Assembly (NCBI GenBank): GCA_958417755.1
Contig: CATZDY010000145.1
Coordinates: forward strand, 1 to 5,770
Origin: an uncultured Peptococcaceae bacterium
GTDB lineage: Bacteria > Bacillota > Desulfotomaculia > Desulfotomaculales > Desulfocucumaceae
Reading direction: 5' to 3'
Length of the DNA: 5,770 nucleotides
Below the pieces are notes generated by a model, which was given only the letters and a program-made list of their open reading frames with translations, did not search any database and was not told the DNA's origin. Below, one piece after another: positions 5,572 to 5,770 of the stretch (position 1 is its first letter; the number at the start of each line of letters is the position of its first letter). A program made the translations under genes and the position numbers.

Positions 5572-5770
5572 ATGAAATTTTTTATTCAAAAAGAAAATCT
5601 TTTGTATGCATTACAAGTTGTGCAAAGAGCAGTCTCTGCCAAAAGTCCCCTACCCGCTTTAACGGGAATTTGTTTTCACTGCGCAAAAGATGTGCTCACT
5701 TTAACAGCTACTGATTTCGATCTATCTATACGTTGTACAGTTCCCGTCAATATGGAGGAAGAAGGAACAC
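5572..5770 (+). CDS. dnaN: DNA polymerase III beta subunit, sliding clamp (3' end cut by window edge)
   Basis: The sliding clamp encircles DNA and holds the replicative polymerase on its template. Only the first 66 codons are present, about one sixth of the usual 365-380 residues. They match the N-terminal clamp domain: MKFFIQKENLLYALQVVQRA, then SAKSPLPALTGI and LTLTATDFDLSIRC, the conserved strand order of the first fold. The ATG at 5572 has only a weak ribosome binding site, GGTG at 7 bases. The position directly after dnaA is the standard one. It may be transcribed with dnaA, since no convincing terminator or separate promoter separates them. Confidence 0.96.
   Translation, partial: MKFFIQKENLLYALQVVQRAVSAKSPLPALTGICFHCAKDVLTLTATDFDLSIRCTVPVNMEEEGT

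Overview
The window is a chromosomal replication-origin region of a low-GC Gram-positive bacterium (Bacillota). Gene order is the conserved mnmE - jag/khpB - yidC - yidD - rnpA - rpmH - (origin) - dnaA - dnaN block. A small clostridial-type YidC without a lipobox, a linked yidD and A+T-rich codons suggest Clostridia, but the genus cannot be named from this sequence. No mobile element, CRISPR array, tRNA or rRNA was seen, and I found no gene cluster that looks like an undescribed system. The novelty lies in the non-coding DNA around dnaA.

Left part (1-3542, all on the minus strand). The five-gene cluster rpmH-rnpA-yidD-yidC-jag reads leftward from a strong promoter at 3603-3632. It ends at a Rho-independent terminator (1374-1407). 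Within it rnpA and yidD overlap by 4 bases, and yidC and jag by 26 bases. yidC starts at TTG and jag at GTG. mnmE follows the terminator with its own extended -10 promoter and runs off the left edge, lacking only its last residues. The products cover ribosome assembly (L34), tRNA 5' maturation (RNase P protein), membrane protein insertion (YidD, YidC), RNA binding (KhpB) and tRNA wobble-uridine modification (MnmE).

Middle (3543-4026). This is a 484-base gene-free stretch. It holds the rpmH promoter with a dyad over its -35, one perfect DnaA box (3880-3888), a likely dnaA promoter (3833-3861) and, unexpectedly, a Rho-independent terminator-like hairpin on the plus strand inside the presumed dnaA leader (3936-3964). 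Two competing inverted repeats surround that hairpin.

Right part (4027-5770, plus strand). dnaA is complete (444 aa). A 210-base spacer follows, carrying a near-consensus DnaA box, a CCTACTACTACGACTA tract that fits the DnaA-trio strand-separation element, and A+T-rich DNA. Then dnaN starts and runs off the right edge. The rpmH operon and dnaA-dnaN diverge from the origin, so each is transcribed in the direction of its replication fork. Together the genes tie initiation of replication to the core translation and membrane-insertion machinery.
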